Assembly: GCA_023664305.1 (NCBI GenBank)
Contig: JAMPFT010000007.1
Span: 1-64,000 of the forward strand
Source of the DNA: a bacterium
GTDB lineage: Bacteria; Bacillota; Clostridia; Lachnospirales; Lachnospiraceae
Length of the DNA stretch: 64,000 bases
Direction of reading: 5' to 3'
Under the pieces are notes generated by a model that was not told the DNA's origin, ran no database searches, and saw nothing but the letters and a program-made list of their open reading frames with translations. Shown here piece by piece: positions 8,937-17,234 of this stretch. A program made the position numbers and the translations under genes. How positions within the stretch are numbered: position 1 is the stretch's first letter; the number at the start of each line of letters is the position of its first letter.

Positions 8937-9914
8937 TTACCAGAGCCCGTCCTCCTCCAGCATGTGGGCAATCTTGTTGGTGATGATGATCAGCCCCATG
9001 GAGATTACTGATTTGAACAGACCGGCGGCCGTTGACAGGGAGTAATTGCTGCTCATAATTCCGTTCCGATATACATAGGTATCGATGATATCCGCCACCT
9101 CGTACACTCTTGCGTTATACAAAAGCAGGATCTGCTCGAACCCCGCGTTCAGAATGCCGCCCATATTCAGGATGAACATGACGACAATCGTGGACTTTAA
9201 CTCCGGCAGCGTGATATACCACATCTGTTTCAGCCGGTTCGCCCCGTCCACCATCGCGGCCTCGTACACCGTGGCGTCGATGGCGGATATCGCCGCGATG
9301 TATACGATGCTTCCCCATCCGATCCCCTTGTAGATATCGGTGATAACCAGTATACTTCTAAAATACTTCTTGCTGACCAAAAAGTCAATTCCTCTCCCGT
9401 CGTTAAAAAGCTTTACCACCTCATTGATAATACCGCTGTCCGGATGCAGGAACATTGCGATCAATCCCGCCAGGATTACCCATGAGATAAAATGGGGAAG
9501 GTACACGATCGTCTGCGTCACCTTCTTAAAATGCCGGTTCTTCACCTCGTTCAGCAACAGCGCCAGAATAATCGGCGCCGGGAATCCGAGCACCAGCTTA
9601 TACAGGGAAATAATCACCGTATTTTTAAACACGCCGGGGAAGGACAGGCCCCGAAAGAGCCTGACAAACTGATCCAGCCCTACCCACTTGCTCCCCCAGA
9701 TCCCTTTGTTGATACTGAAGTCCTGAAACGCGATCAATACTCCGTACATCGGCACATAGCGGAAGATGATAAAATACAGCATACCCGGAGCAGCCAGCAG
9801 ATACAGGTAGCGGTATTTCCAAAGCGTCGCCGCCCATCCTTTACGGCGTGCGGGCTGCACTGCCGTCCAAGCGGCCGCCTTCCCCGTAAGCGTCCCTTTC
9901 CCACGATTCCCCAT
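8937..9914 (-). CDS. Sugar ABC transporter permease, LplB type
   Basis: About 325 residues with six helices and the EAA loop EAAMVDGANRLKQMWYITLP near residue 220. FIIFRYVPMYGVLIAFQDF at the first helix is typical of LplB proteins. The ATG at 9914 follows AAAGG by ten bases; another ATG three codons upstream is too close to the same tract. The gene lies 61 bases before the second permease and 153 bases after the binding-protein gene, a gap that holds a strong hairpin. Together these make the importer of the glycan cluster. Confidence 0.92.
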   Translation of the reverse strand: MGNRGKGTLTGKAAAWTAVQPARRKGWAATLWKYRYLYLLAAPGMLYFIIFRYVPMYGVLIAFQDFSINKGIWGSKWVGLDQFVRLFRGLSFPGVFKNTVIISLYKLVLGFPAPIILALLLNEVKNRHFKKVTQTIVYLPHFISWVILAGLIAMFLHPDSGIINEVVKLFNDGRGIDFLVSKKYFRSILVITDIYKGIGWGSIVYIAAISAIDATVYEAAMVDGANRLKQMWYITLPELKSTIVVMFILNMGGILNAGFEQILLLYNARVYEVADIIDTYVYRNGIMSSNYSLSTAAGLFKSVISMGLIIITNKIAHMLEEDGLW

Positions 9915-10006
9915 AATAACCATACCTTTCCGCGGCCTGCGGCCTCCTCACGGCAAAAAGCACCTTCCGCCGCAGGCTGCCGCAGCCGCAAGCTTCCTTA
10001 AGTTTA

Positions 10007-10043
10007 GCGGCGGAAGACGCCGGCATCCGACATCCTCCGCCGC
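10007..10043 (-). promoter_or_regulatory. Intercistronic hairpin between binding protein and permeases
   Basis: GCGGCGGA and TCCGCCGC pair over eight bases around a GC-rich loop, in the 153-base gap after the solute-binding protein gene. A second GC-rich hairpin region (CCGCCGCAGGCTGCCGCAG) follows at about 9967-9985. No T-run follows, so partial termination or 3' mRNA protection is more likely than full termination, which would keep binding-protein levels above permease levels. Confidence 0.45.
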
Positions 10044-10067
10044 AAATCTCTCAGGGTTCCTTCGTCC

Positions 10068-11681
10068 TTACCGGAACCACTCCTGATATTTCTTTACAAA
10101 TTCCTGATAGCTTTCATCCTGCTCCGCGTACATCCGGTTTGCCTCTTCTTCCACCTCTTTGCCGCCGTGCGCGTAGAACAGCTCCACATATTTGTCGAAA
10201 TCGTCCACCGGGCGGTCTCCCATGATAATGCCGTAGAAATATTCGTCCCTCAGCTTATCCAGCTCCGCTCCGTACTCCTTCCAGCTTTCGCCCGTGTTCC
10301 CCAGCACGACACGGTAGTCAAACAGCGGCAGGGAGGTCTCCTCCGCCCGCGCAAACAGCTCGTTTACTTCCTTGCTGTTCTGGATGTTATAGGTATCCTT
10401 GCGGTTTACAAAGCCGGTGAAGGTGCTCAGCCCCATCTCGTTGCGCTTCGTCTCGTCCACGATAAAGCTCACCGCGCCGTCCTCCGTCAGCTCATAGGTC
10501 TCGCCCTCCACGCCCCACTTATCCAAAATAAACATCTCGCCGGACGCGATCTCGTCCATGATCTCCATCACCCTCTGGGGATTCGCACAGTTTTTCGTGA
10601 TGGCGTAGCTGCACCATCCCGTACCGTTTTCCCGCTCGTCGGAGGAAAAGCCGGAAGGCCCCTGGATGGGCTCGATCACCTTGTACTGTCCGCCCGGGTT
10701 GTTCTGGTAAAAGCTCTGCAGATACTGCTGGGAGGGATTTAAGGAGCTTAAATACCGGTAGAAGGATCCTACCTTGCCCTCCGCGAACAGTCTCTCTCCC
10801 TCCGAGGCGGAGAAGATCGACGGCTCAAACACGCCCTTTTGATACAGATCCGCCATAAGCGCCAGCGCCTCCTTCACCTGAGGCTGGGTAGAACCGTGTA
10901 CCACGGTTCCGTCCTCTCCCTTTACAAAATGGTTCACATCCGCCTGATAAGCGTACAGGAAAGGCGCAAGGTACTTCCAGTCCCCGCTGTCCCCGCCAAA
11001 GCCGTAGGTATCCGCTACTCCGTTCCCGTCCGGATCGTCATTGACGCAGGCCAGCAGATAAGCCACATACTCGTCCATCGTCTTCGGCACATCCATGTTC
11101 AGCTTTTCCAGCCAGTCCTGTCTGACAAAGGTTCCCATACAGCTGACCTCCGCCACATCCCCGGGAATACTGTAGATGCTTCCCTGGGTATAGGTGGGGA
11201 ACATGGCCCACTCGTCGTAATAGTCGAGAATGTTGCTGTTTTCGATATTCTGGAGCAGCGGCACCAGATCCACCAAAAGACCGGATTCCACCCACTCGTG
11301 ATACTCGTCCGTCATGCCGCTCCACCAGATTACGTCCGGCCGCTGGTCGTCGTCGTTCATCAGCAGATTTACCTTCGTATTCAGGTCTTCCCAGCCGGGC
11401 AGGAAAATCAGCTCCACATCACAGTTAAAGATCTCCTCGATCTTCGCCTCGCTCCAGGTATCCTCCATCTTGGGGCCATTCATGATCGCGATGGAAAAGG
11501 AAATCCTGCCGTCCCCCTGCGTTTCCCCGCTCCCCGACGCCTGAGACTGCTGCCCTTGCTGGGACTGCTGAGACTGCTGATCCTGCTGCGCGCCGTCTCC
11601 GCAGGCCGTCATCCCGGCCGCCAATCCCGCACACAACGCCGCCGCGGTTACTTTCTTCCAAAACCTTCTCTTCATTTTCAA
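10068..11681 (-). CDS. Extracellular solute-binding lipoprotein, LplA type
   Basis: A 537-residue substrate-binding protein. A basic start and hydrophobic core lead to lipobox AAGMTAC, then a Gln/Ser-rich linker, then the binding domain (WWSGMTDEY, GFGGDSGDWKYLAPFLYAYQ, FTGFVNRKD). AAAGG lies seven bases before a TTG at 11681; an ATG two codons later is 13 bases away, so TTG is preferred. Lipid anchoring would place it on the outer face of the membrane, delivering oligosaccharide to the LplB/LplC-like permeases downstream. The substrate is not shown by sequence; the beta-mannosidase suggests manno-oligosaccharides. Confidence 0.93.
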   Translation of the reverse strand: MKMKRRFWKKVTAAALCAGLAAGMTACGDGAQQDQQSQQSQQGQQSQASGSGETQGDGRISFSIAIMNGPKMEDTWSEAKIEEIFNCDVELIFLPGWEDLNTKVNLLMNDDDQRPDVIWWSGMTDEYHEWVESGLLVDLVPLLQNIENSNILDYYDEWAMFPTYTQGSIYSIPGDVAEVSCMGTFVRQDWLEKLNMDVPKTMDEYVAYLLACVNDDPDGNGVADTYGFGGDSGDWKYLAPFLYAYQADVNHFVKGEDGTVVHGSTQPQVKEALALMADLYQKGVFEPSIFSASEGERLFAEGKVGSFYRYLSSLNPSQQYLQSFYQNNPGGQYKVIEPIQGPSGFSSDERENGTGWCSYAITKNCANPQRVMEIMDEIASGEMFILDKWGVEGETYELTEDGAVSFIVDETKRNEMGLSTFTGFVNRKDTYNIQNSKEVNELFARAEETSLPLFDYRVVLGNTGESWKEYGAELDKLRDEYFYGIIMGDRPVDDFDKYVELFYAHGGKEVEEEANRMYAEQDESYQEFVKKYQEWFR

Positions 11682-11738
11682 TACCGTACCTTTCTGCGCC
11701 CGTCCCGTTCACGCCTTTGCGCTTTCAGGGCGGCGCGG

Positions 11739-12449
11739 TCAAAATTTAAATTTTTCACCGTCATATCCGTACATTGCCAGCTCCGTCTCATCCACAGACT
11801 CGTCCAGAAAGTAGTTTACTGCATATTCCGCCGCTTCCTCTATGGAAAGATTTCCCTTTTCCGAGAGCCTTCCTCCCATATAAGAGCGGATCCAGCCCGG
11901 ATGATACAGACGGAAGCTGTAGCCCTCCGGCTTCAGACGGTTGCCGATCAGTTTCACATACATGTTCAAAGCCGCCTTTGACATGCAATAGCTGAAATTA
12001 TCCGTTCTCTGCGCCTGCGCGATGCTCCCCGCCTCCGAGGAGACAAAGCACATTCTCCTGATATCACTCCCCCTCATCATTTGATAAAATATCTCAACCA
12101 AACGGACGGCGCCCAGCGAATTAACATTATATGTGCGCATCATATAACCGTAATCCGACTCCATGACGACCTCTCCGTCAAGTTTCCCGTTAATCCCGGC
12201 GTTGCTGATCAGCATATCCAGACAGTCCGTCCGTTCCCGGACGGACTCCCACGCTTTCCTGACGCTGTCGTCGCTTGACACGTCCAGTTCGATGATCTGC
12301 AGCCGGTCCCCATATTGGGCCTTCAGCCCCTCCAATTCTTTCCAATCCTTCAGATAACGCCCTGCGAACACGGTATGTCCCCGCTCAAGCAGCAGCTTTG
12401 TCATACCGAACCCCAGCCCTCTGTCGGCTCCCGATATCAGAATATTCAT
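11739..12449 (-). CDS. Short-chain dehydrogenase/reductase
   Basis: A classical SDR of about 236 residues: nucleotide-binding ISGADRGLGFGM (residues 5-16), NAG in LISNAGING, catalytic Ser in CFVSSEAGS, and the YCMSKAALN stretch with catalytic Tyr and Lys. The ATG at 12449 shares its A with the stop codon of the AbrB-type gene (TGATG), so the two are translationally coupled, and GGAGG lies just upstream. It sits 57 bases before the binding-protein gene. The substrate is unknown; the context suggests a sugar or sugar-derived compound. Confidence 0.88.
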   Translation of the reverse strand: MNILISGADRGLGFGMTKLLLERGHTVFAGRYLKDWKELEGLKAQYGDRLQIIELDVSSDDSVRKAWESVRERTDCLDMLISNAGINGKLDGEVVMESDYGYMMRTYNVNSLGAVRLVEIFYQMMRGSDIRRMCFVSSEAGSIAQAQRTDNFSYCMSKAALNMYVKLIGNRLKPEGYSFRLYHPGWIRSYMGGRLSEKGNLSIEEAAEYAVNYFLDESVDETELAMYGYDGEKFKF

Positions 12450-13507
12450 CACGCCTCCCAACTCCCCGCCGCCACCGTCAGCAGCATAGGGAAAAAGCAT
12501 ATTACCACCACAAGCCGGACCGTGTGCAGCACCACAACCGAGGAAACGTCACACCCCATATCTGAGGCCAGCAGGGATGTCTCCTGGATTCCGCCGGGCG
12601 TCAGACAGAGCAGACTGGTCTGAAAATCCAGCGCGGATACCTTCGACATGATCCACCCGAACAAAAAGGTAAACAACAGCATGCCGCATATCATACAAAC
12701 CACCGGCAGCGCCAGCCGTTTTAACAGGAAAAGACCTTCCCTGGTCATCTGGCACCCGATCACCGCCCCCGTGACGGATTGGATATAAAAGCGCCACTTT
12801 TCCGGAATATACCCGCATCCCTTTCGGATATTAAGCGCCGCGCAGGCCGCCACGCTTCCCACCATAAACCCGGCAGGCATCCCTGCCAGATTCATCAGAT
12901 ACCCGCCGCCGAACGCCGCCAGAAGCGTAATCAGACAGGAAGCTCCCCTTTTGCCCTCCGCCGCGCCGCCGCTGTCCCGTTCCTCCGGAACAGGAGCCTT
13001 CACGGCCTTCTGCCTCTTTTGCACCAGCCGCAGAATCGGCGGGAAAATCAGATAGATACCGAACATCCGAAAGAGCTGCAGAATCGATACCACCTGCATA
13101 TCGGCTCCCAGATCCTCCGCAATCAGCGCCATGTCGGACACGCCGCCCGGCGCTGTGGCCAGAAAGGCCGTCGCCGGATTCAGCTCCGTCAGCCGCAGCA
13201 CACTCAGTCCCGTAGTCACGTTCAACAGAAGCATCCCAAGAATCAGCACAAGCGCCGCTTTCACGATACTCCGCATTTTCTGCAGATCCCCGCGGCCGAT
13301 CCGATGCCCCAGCAGCGCGCCGCCCATGATCTGCATACAGGGCTTCGTCAACGCCGGAACCGCCGCCCGGCCGGTAAAACAGTTGAGGACTGCCGCCGCC
13401 AGAATCGCCCCGGTCATAGCGGCGGCGGGAACCTTAAGCCTCTTCGCCAGCCCGCTTCCGGCCAATGCCGCCAAAAAAGTAATCCCATAAGCCGTTAATC
13501 CGGTCAA
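12449..13507 (-). CDS. AbrB-family membrane protein (AbrB duplication type)
   Basis: A 352-residue protein with about ten hydrophobic helices and two homologous halves, each carrying the family signature: TAPGGVSDMALIAEDLGAD in the first and LTPGGIQETSLLASDMGCD in the second. The family is often misnamed ammonia monooxygenase and its transport role is unproven. The start is a TTG at 13507 with GGAGGAGG five bases upstream; no closer ATG fits. It begins 15 bases after the carboxylesterase stop and overlaps the SDR start by one base, so all three should be one transcript. Confidence 0.85.
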   Translation of the reverse strand: MTGLTAYGITFLAALAGSGLAKRLKVPAAAMTGAILAAAVLNCFTGRAAVPALTKPCMQIMGGALLGHRIGRGDLQKMRSIVKAALVLILGMLLLNVTTGLSVLRLTELNPATAFLATAPGGVSDMALIAEDLGADMQVVSILQLFRMFGIYLIFPPILRLVQKRQKAVKAPVPEERDSGGAAEGKRGASCLITLLAAFGGGYLMNLAGMPAGFMVGSVAACAALNIRKGCGYIPEKWRFYIQSVTGAVIGCQMTREGLFLLKRLALPVVCMICGMLLFTFLFGWIMSKVSALDFQTSLLCLTPGGIQETSLLASDMGCDVSSVVVLHTVRLVVVICFFPMLLTVAAGSWEA

Positions 13508-13522
13508 ATAATCCTCCTCCCT

Positions 13523-14980
13523 CTACAGCCTGATCACCTGCATAGGCTGCTTCAGGTAATAGGAGCGAAGATTGAACTGTTCCAGATGGGGTCTTTCATC
13601 AAAATACATACGCCATCCCATCTCGCTGGTGGTACAGGGCAGCCATCTGGGAAGCAGTACGTTCTCAGGATTTCCGGTCCGGACAAAGGACATCCAGGTC
13701 TCATTCATCAAAACCGCGTATGCCGCATCCTTTTTGTCATATCCCTTCTCCGGCGATTCCTCCGCCGTATACTGAAAAATATAAGCCATCTCCGTAAAAT
13801 GGTAAGGCGTTTTGTTCCCCGTAAAATTCCAGAGGTAGGACCAGGTCTTTACGCCGTTCTCCGCCAAAAGCTGCGTCAGGCGAAGCGTGGCGTTGCCATA
13901 CACAAATTCCGTCTGCACATGATCAAAGGCCTCCGCCGCAGGCTCCGTCCCGCAAAACTGCCGATACCTCTCCATAGCCGTCTTCCAGTTTTTCCCATAT
14001 GCGGCGTGGAAGGCCGCCGCTGCCTCCTCTTCCGTCTTCCCTTTTGCCGGATCGCTGTAATACAGCTCCTGCCGGTTATAGCCGATCAAAACCTCCAGCT
14101 CGCCCGCTTTCCCGCTCCGAAGATACTCCTCCGGCGTCTCTGAAACCGTCCTGCCGTCCAGCACCGGCCCAAAGAGATGACCGATATTGATCTGCCGGTA
14201 AGCCCGCTTCTGAGCCTCGATGATCTGCTCACCGTCCACCGTCAGAATCTCTGCCGCGTTGGATTTTTTTAAGCCCAGCTCCTTTAACATGATTTCCGCC
14301 AGCTTCGTCGCCGTATGCGTATCGCGGATACACTGCGTTGCGCCGCTCTGCAGGATTGCCCTGCGAAACAGCCCTCTTGCCGCCGGAGTAACCATCAGGT
14401 TCGCCGCCGATTTCGCTCCCGCCGACTGCCCCATCAGGACTACCGTATCCTTATCGCCTCCAAAGGCTTCTATATTCTCCTGCACCCATTTCAGGGCAAG
14501 GATCTGGTCCAGCAGACCGCAGTTGCCGGAGTCCGCATATTCCTCCCCCAGATATTCCTTCAGGTACAGATAACCCAGCGCTCCCAGCCGGTAGTTCGGC
14601 GCGACCATCACCGCCTCCCTGTCCCCTATTAGGTGAGGACCGTCGAAGAAGGTGTCGGAGTTTGCTCCCGAAAAATGACCTCCGCCGTGGATGTAGAAAA
14701 TCACCGGCCTCTTTTCCTCCGCGCTGTCCGGAATCCAGATATTGAGATTCAGGCAATCCTCCGAAAAACCGATATCGTCACAGTATCCCTGCTCCCCGGT
14801 CTGAAGACTCCTCTTTCCGAAGCTGCAGGCGTCAAACACGCCGTCCCACGGCTCGACAGGCACAGGCGGCTTAAACCGAAGCTCCCCCACCGGCGGCTTT
14901 GCGAAGGGAATCCCCTTAAACGCGATCATCCCATGATCCGGATACCCCTTTACCTTTCCGCTCTTTGTTTCAATAATCAA
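13523..14980 (-). CDS. Type B carboxylesterase/lipase family protein
   Basis: About 485 residues of alpha/beta-hydrolase fold: FKGIPFAKPPVGELRF near the N-terminus, SEDCLNLNIW, oxyanion loop IHGGGHFSG, nucleophile Ser near residue 183 in GQSAGAKS, and a C-terminal His in TPYHFTEMAYIF. No signal peptide. The longest frame begins at 15010, but that ATG lies inside the predicted -10 box, so the TTG at 14980, five bases after GGAAGGGGGAG, is preferred and matches usual family starts (LIIETKSGKVKG). As first gene of the glycan cluster, it could remove acyl groups from imported oligosaccharides; that role is inferred from context only. Confidence 0.88.
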   Translation of the reverse strand: MIIETKSGKVKGYPDHGMIAFKGIPFAKPPVGELRFKPPVPVEPWDGVFDACSFGKRSLQTGEQGYCDDIGFSEDCLNLNIWIPDSAEEKRPVIFYIHGGGHFSGANSDTFFDGPHLIGDREAVMVAPNYRLGALGYLYLKEYLGEEYADSGNCGLLDQILALKWVQENIEAFGGDKDTVVLMGQSAGAKSAANLMVTPAARGLFRRAILQSGATQCIRDTHTATKLAEIMLKELGLKKSNAAEILTVDGEQIIEAQKRAYRQINIGHLFGPVLDGRTVSETPEEYLRSGKAGELEVLIGYNRQELYYSDPAKGKTEEEAAAAFHAAYGKNWKTAMERYRQFCGTEPAAEAFDHVQTEFVYGNATLRLTQLLAENGVKTWSYLWNFTGNKTPYHFTEMAYIFQYTAEESPEKGYDKKDAAYAVLMNETWMSFVRTGNPENVLLPRWLPCTTSEMGWRMYFDERPHLEQFNLRSYYLKQPMQVIRL

Positions 14981-15008
14981 GCTCGCTCCCCCTTCCTTCA
15001 TTTTCTTC

Positions 15009-15038
15009 ATTATATCCTTGACTGCTTATGTCGTCCAA
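15009..15038 (-). promoter_or_regulatory. Promoter of the esterase/glycan operon
   Basis: On the minus strand TTGGAC (15038-15033) and TATAAT (15014-15009) lie 18 bases apart. The expected start of transcription, near 15002, places the long-frame ATG at 15010 upstream of the RNA. The element overlaps the divergent LysR-gene promoter, so the two cannot be occupied together. Confidence 0.6.
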
Positions 15039-15046
15039 TATATAAT
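15018..15046 (+). promoter_or_regulatory. Promoter of the LysR gene
   Basis: TTGACT (15018-15023) and TATAAT (15041-15046) are separated by 17 bases, giving a transcript that starts near 15053 with a leader of about 107 bases. The -35 to -10 span interleaves with the esterase promoter on the other strand. Confidence 0.6.
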
Positions 15047-15051
15047 AAATC

Positions 15052-15079
15052 ATATGTTATATAACTTGTATGTTATAAG
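15052..15079. promoter_or_regulatory. Candidate LysR-type operator
   Basis: TATGTTATA occurs twice, at 15053-15061 and 15069-15077, spaced 16 bases (about 1.5 helical turns), beside the palindrome TTATATAA. It lies just downstream of the LysR-gene start and upstream of the esterase promoter, where an autorepressing and co-activating LysR protein would be expected to bind. Confidence 0.4.
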
Positions 15080-15159
15080 TGTGCGCCAATTGTTTGTGCC
15101 GCCGCTGGCGGCATGTTTGGAAGTATGGGAAGTATACAAAGAGAGGTGACGTCAGATTT

Positions 15160-16050
15160 ATGGAATTATTACAGCTTCGATACTTTTGTGAAATTGCCAA
15201 ACAGGAAAATATCTCCAAGGCCAGCAGACTGCTCCATGTCTCACAGCCCTCCCTGAGCCGTACCCTGGCCTCCTTAGAGGAGGAGCTGGGGACAAAGCTT
15301 TTTGACAGGGAAGGCCGAAATATCCGCTTAAACCGCAACGGCGAAATCTACTACCGCCATATCCGGGACGCCCTGAACCTCATCGACAATGCCCAGGGAG
15401 AGCTGCTGGATTTTACCGCTACCCCCTACGGCCATATCACCCTGATTATCCTGGCGGGCTCCAGCATCATGCCCGATATGCTGATCAATTTCCATAAGCT
15501 TTATCCGCATATTTCCTTAAACCTCAAGCAGCAGGTCACCCACAACCTCCAACAGGCCAACGATTTCGACTTTGTCATCTCCGCCACCCCCGGAAATTAC
15601 AAGGGCCTCGTCAACATCACCCTCATGGAGGAAGACATCGTGATCGCGGCCCACCATGACCATCCCATATCCCGCAGGGACAGCATCCGGCTCTCCGAGG
15701 CCGCGCCCTATCAGTTCGTCACCTATTCCTCCGGCCCCAGTATCAGGGAGCTGACGGACAGTCTGTGCCTTCAGGCAGGCTTCAAGCCGGATATTATCCT
15801 CGAAAGCGACAGTCCCAGCACCTTCAAAAGCTTTATCCAGTCTCAAATGGGAATCGCGCTTCTGCCCTATCAGACCCAGATGTCCTTCTTTAACTCCCTG
15901 ATCACTCCGGTACACATTACCTCTCCGGAATGCAAGCGGACTCTTTTTCTATCCTATCCGGAGGGACATTACCTGAATCACGCCGCCAGAATCTTCATGG
16001 ATTTCTGCGTCGAGTTTTTCTCTGAGATCCGGAATCCCCAGCGGCTGTGA
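15160..16050 (+). CDS. LysR-family transcriptional regulator
   Basis: About 296 residues. The N-terminal winged helix-turn-helix is clear (LQLRYFCEIAKQENISKASR, then VSQPSLSRTLASLEEELG, residues 3-50), followed by the co-inducer-binding domain with GHITLIIL and QSQMGIALLP. The start is the ATG at 15160 with GAGGTG upstream; the frame extends further but without a ribosome site. The gene is divergent from the carboxylesterase with overlapping promoters, the standard arrangement for a LysR protein controlling its neighbour. The likely regulon is the esterase-to-ThuA cluster and the effector a sugar or acid derived from it. Confidence 0.92.
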   Translation: MELLQLRYFCEIAKQENISKASRLLHVSQPSLSRTLASLEEELGTKLFDREGRNIRLNRNGEIYYRHIRDALNLIDNAQGELLDFTATPYGHITLIILAGSSIMPDMLINFHKLYPHISLNLKQQVTHNLQQANDFDFVISATPGNYKGLVNITLMEEDIVIAAHHDHPISRRDSIRLSEAAPYQFVTYSSGPSIRELTDSLCLQAGFKPDIILESDSPSTFKSFIQSQMGIALLPYQTQMSFFNSLITPVHITSPECKRTLFLSYPEGHYLNHAARIFMDFCVEFFSEIRNPQRL

Positions 16051-16077
16051 CACGGCGGCTGCACACTTTTTTGCATT

Positions 16078-16149
16078 TAAGACTGAAGTAGTATTGACAA
16101 AGTCATAAGACTGTGGTAGTATTGGCCTGTAGCTACTACTTCAGTCTTA
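16078..16149 (+). promoter_or_regulatory. BlaI-type promoter and operator
   Basis: TTGACA (16094-16099), 17 bases, TAGTAT (16117-16122). A perfect 16-base inverted repeat flanks it: TAAGACTGAAGTAGTA at 16078-16093 and its complement at 16134-16149. A third half-site (AAGACTGTGGTAGTAT) overlaps the -10. The ACTAC/GTAGT cores recall BlaI/MecI operators, so this is probably autorepressed by the BlaI protein encoded downstream. Confidence 0.75.
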
Positions 16150-16168
16150 AAAACGAGGAGGTGATTAA

Positions 16169-16528
16169 ATGGACATTAAACTTTTCGATTCTGAGTTGAA
16201 AGTGATGTCTGTTCTTTGGCGCGATGGCGATGTTCCCGCAAAATATATCGCCAAACTGCTGACCGAGGAGCTGGGCTGGAATGTCAATACGACCTATACC
16301 CTAATTAAGCGTTGTATTAAAAAGGGCGCGATTGAACGCTCCGATCCCGGTTTCATGTGTCACGCGCTTGTGCCAAAAGAAGATGTGCAGGAGGCGGAAA
16401 CAAACGAGTTGATTAACAAGATTTATGACGGCTCCGCCGACAAGCTGTTTGCCGCCCTGCTGGGGCGAAAAAAACTAAGTGCCGCACAGATCGAAAAGCT
16501 AAAACAGATTGTCGGTGACTTGGAGTGA
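16169..16528 (+). CDS. BlaI/MecI/CopY-family repressor
   Basis: A 119-residue winged-helix repressor: LFDSELKVMSVLWRDGDVPAK, NVNTTYTLIKRCIKKGAIER for the DNA-recognition part, and a C-terminal dimerisation tail ending KLKQIVGDLE. GAGGAGGTG lies seven bases before the ATG. It is followed ten bases later by a BlaR1-like gene that is truncated, so the cleavage signal that normally inactivates the repressor may be lost here. The intact paralogue at 46.8 kb is very similar throughout and could cross-talk. Confidence 0.93.
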   Translation: MDIKLFDSELKVMSVLWRDGDVPAKYIAKLLTEELGWNVNTTYTLIKRCIKKGAIERSDPGFMCHALVPKEDVQEAETNELINKIYDGSADKLFAALLGRKKLSAAQIEKLKQIVGDLE

Positions 16529-16538
16529 GGTGGTGTAT

Positions 16539-17234
16539 ATGAGCCTGTTGCAAATGAGCTTTGCGGGGACTGTGATGATTTTGGCAATCATTGTAATACG
16601 CGCCTTGGCAATCAACCTATTGCCTAAAAAGACTTTTTTGGCGCTTTGGGGAATAGCGGTTGCGCGGCTTTTGCTCCCGTTCTGCATCCCCTCTGCGTTC
16701 AGTGTGTATTCACTGATAGGCAATCCCTCACCTGCGGTAAATTCCGTAAAAGGGCCGCAGACTGCTGTAACGCTGCCAAGCGATATATACGGGCAGACGG
16801 TGATACCCGATAATATTTCAAACACTGTGCCCCCCGTTTCTGCCTGGACAGTCGTGTGGGGCGCCGGTGTGCTGGTTTGCGCTTTAGTCTTTGCCATAGC
16901 ATACCGGAAGTGCCGACAAGAATTTCAAACCTCTTTGCCGGTGGACAATGGCTTTATTCAGAGCTGGTTAAATGAACATCGGCTGAAACGTCCGATTTCT
17001 ATTCGACAGTCCAATCGGTTTTCAGCACCGCTCACCTATGGGATATTCCGTCCGGTGATTTTGATGCCCATTTCTACCGATTGGGAAAATACAAAGTCCC
17101 TGCTGAAAGTAAGTTCCATTATATTCCCGGGTATCGAAGTCCACTTGAGCATAGCGGAAACTAAAAGTTCTTTCGTTTTGACATTTATTCATCTTTCAGC
17201 ATTTTCTTTACTTCCCGGTCAAAGTCGGAGGTAA
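16539..17234 (+). pseudogene. Truncated BlaR1-like M56 membrane protease
   Basis: It begins at the ATG after GAGGTGGTGTAT, with three hydrophobic helices and the conserved segment ISIRQSNRFSAPLTYGIFRPVILMP. Similarity to the intact paralogue at 47.2 kb stops near residue 189 (position about 17100), just before the HEXXH zinc site, and the frame continues with unrelated residues into the convergent rhuM-like gene. The protease active site and the outer sensor domain are therefore missing. The cut coincides with arrival of the rhuM/yhcG block, so replacement of the 3' end by that block is the simplest reading. The remaining protein cannot cleave a repressor. Confidence 0.8.

Noticed and set aside
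15009-15014. ATG at 15010 as the carboxylesterase start
   Set aside because: It falls inside the predicted -10 box; a TTG at 14980 with a strong ribosome site matches the family start.
16078-16149. Beta-lactam resistance locus around the BlaI genes
   Set aside because: No beta-lactamase or penicillin-binding protein gene lies near either module, and the M56 outer domain is not penicillin-binding.
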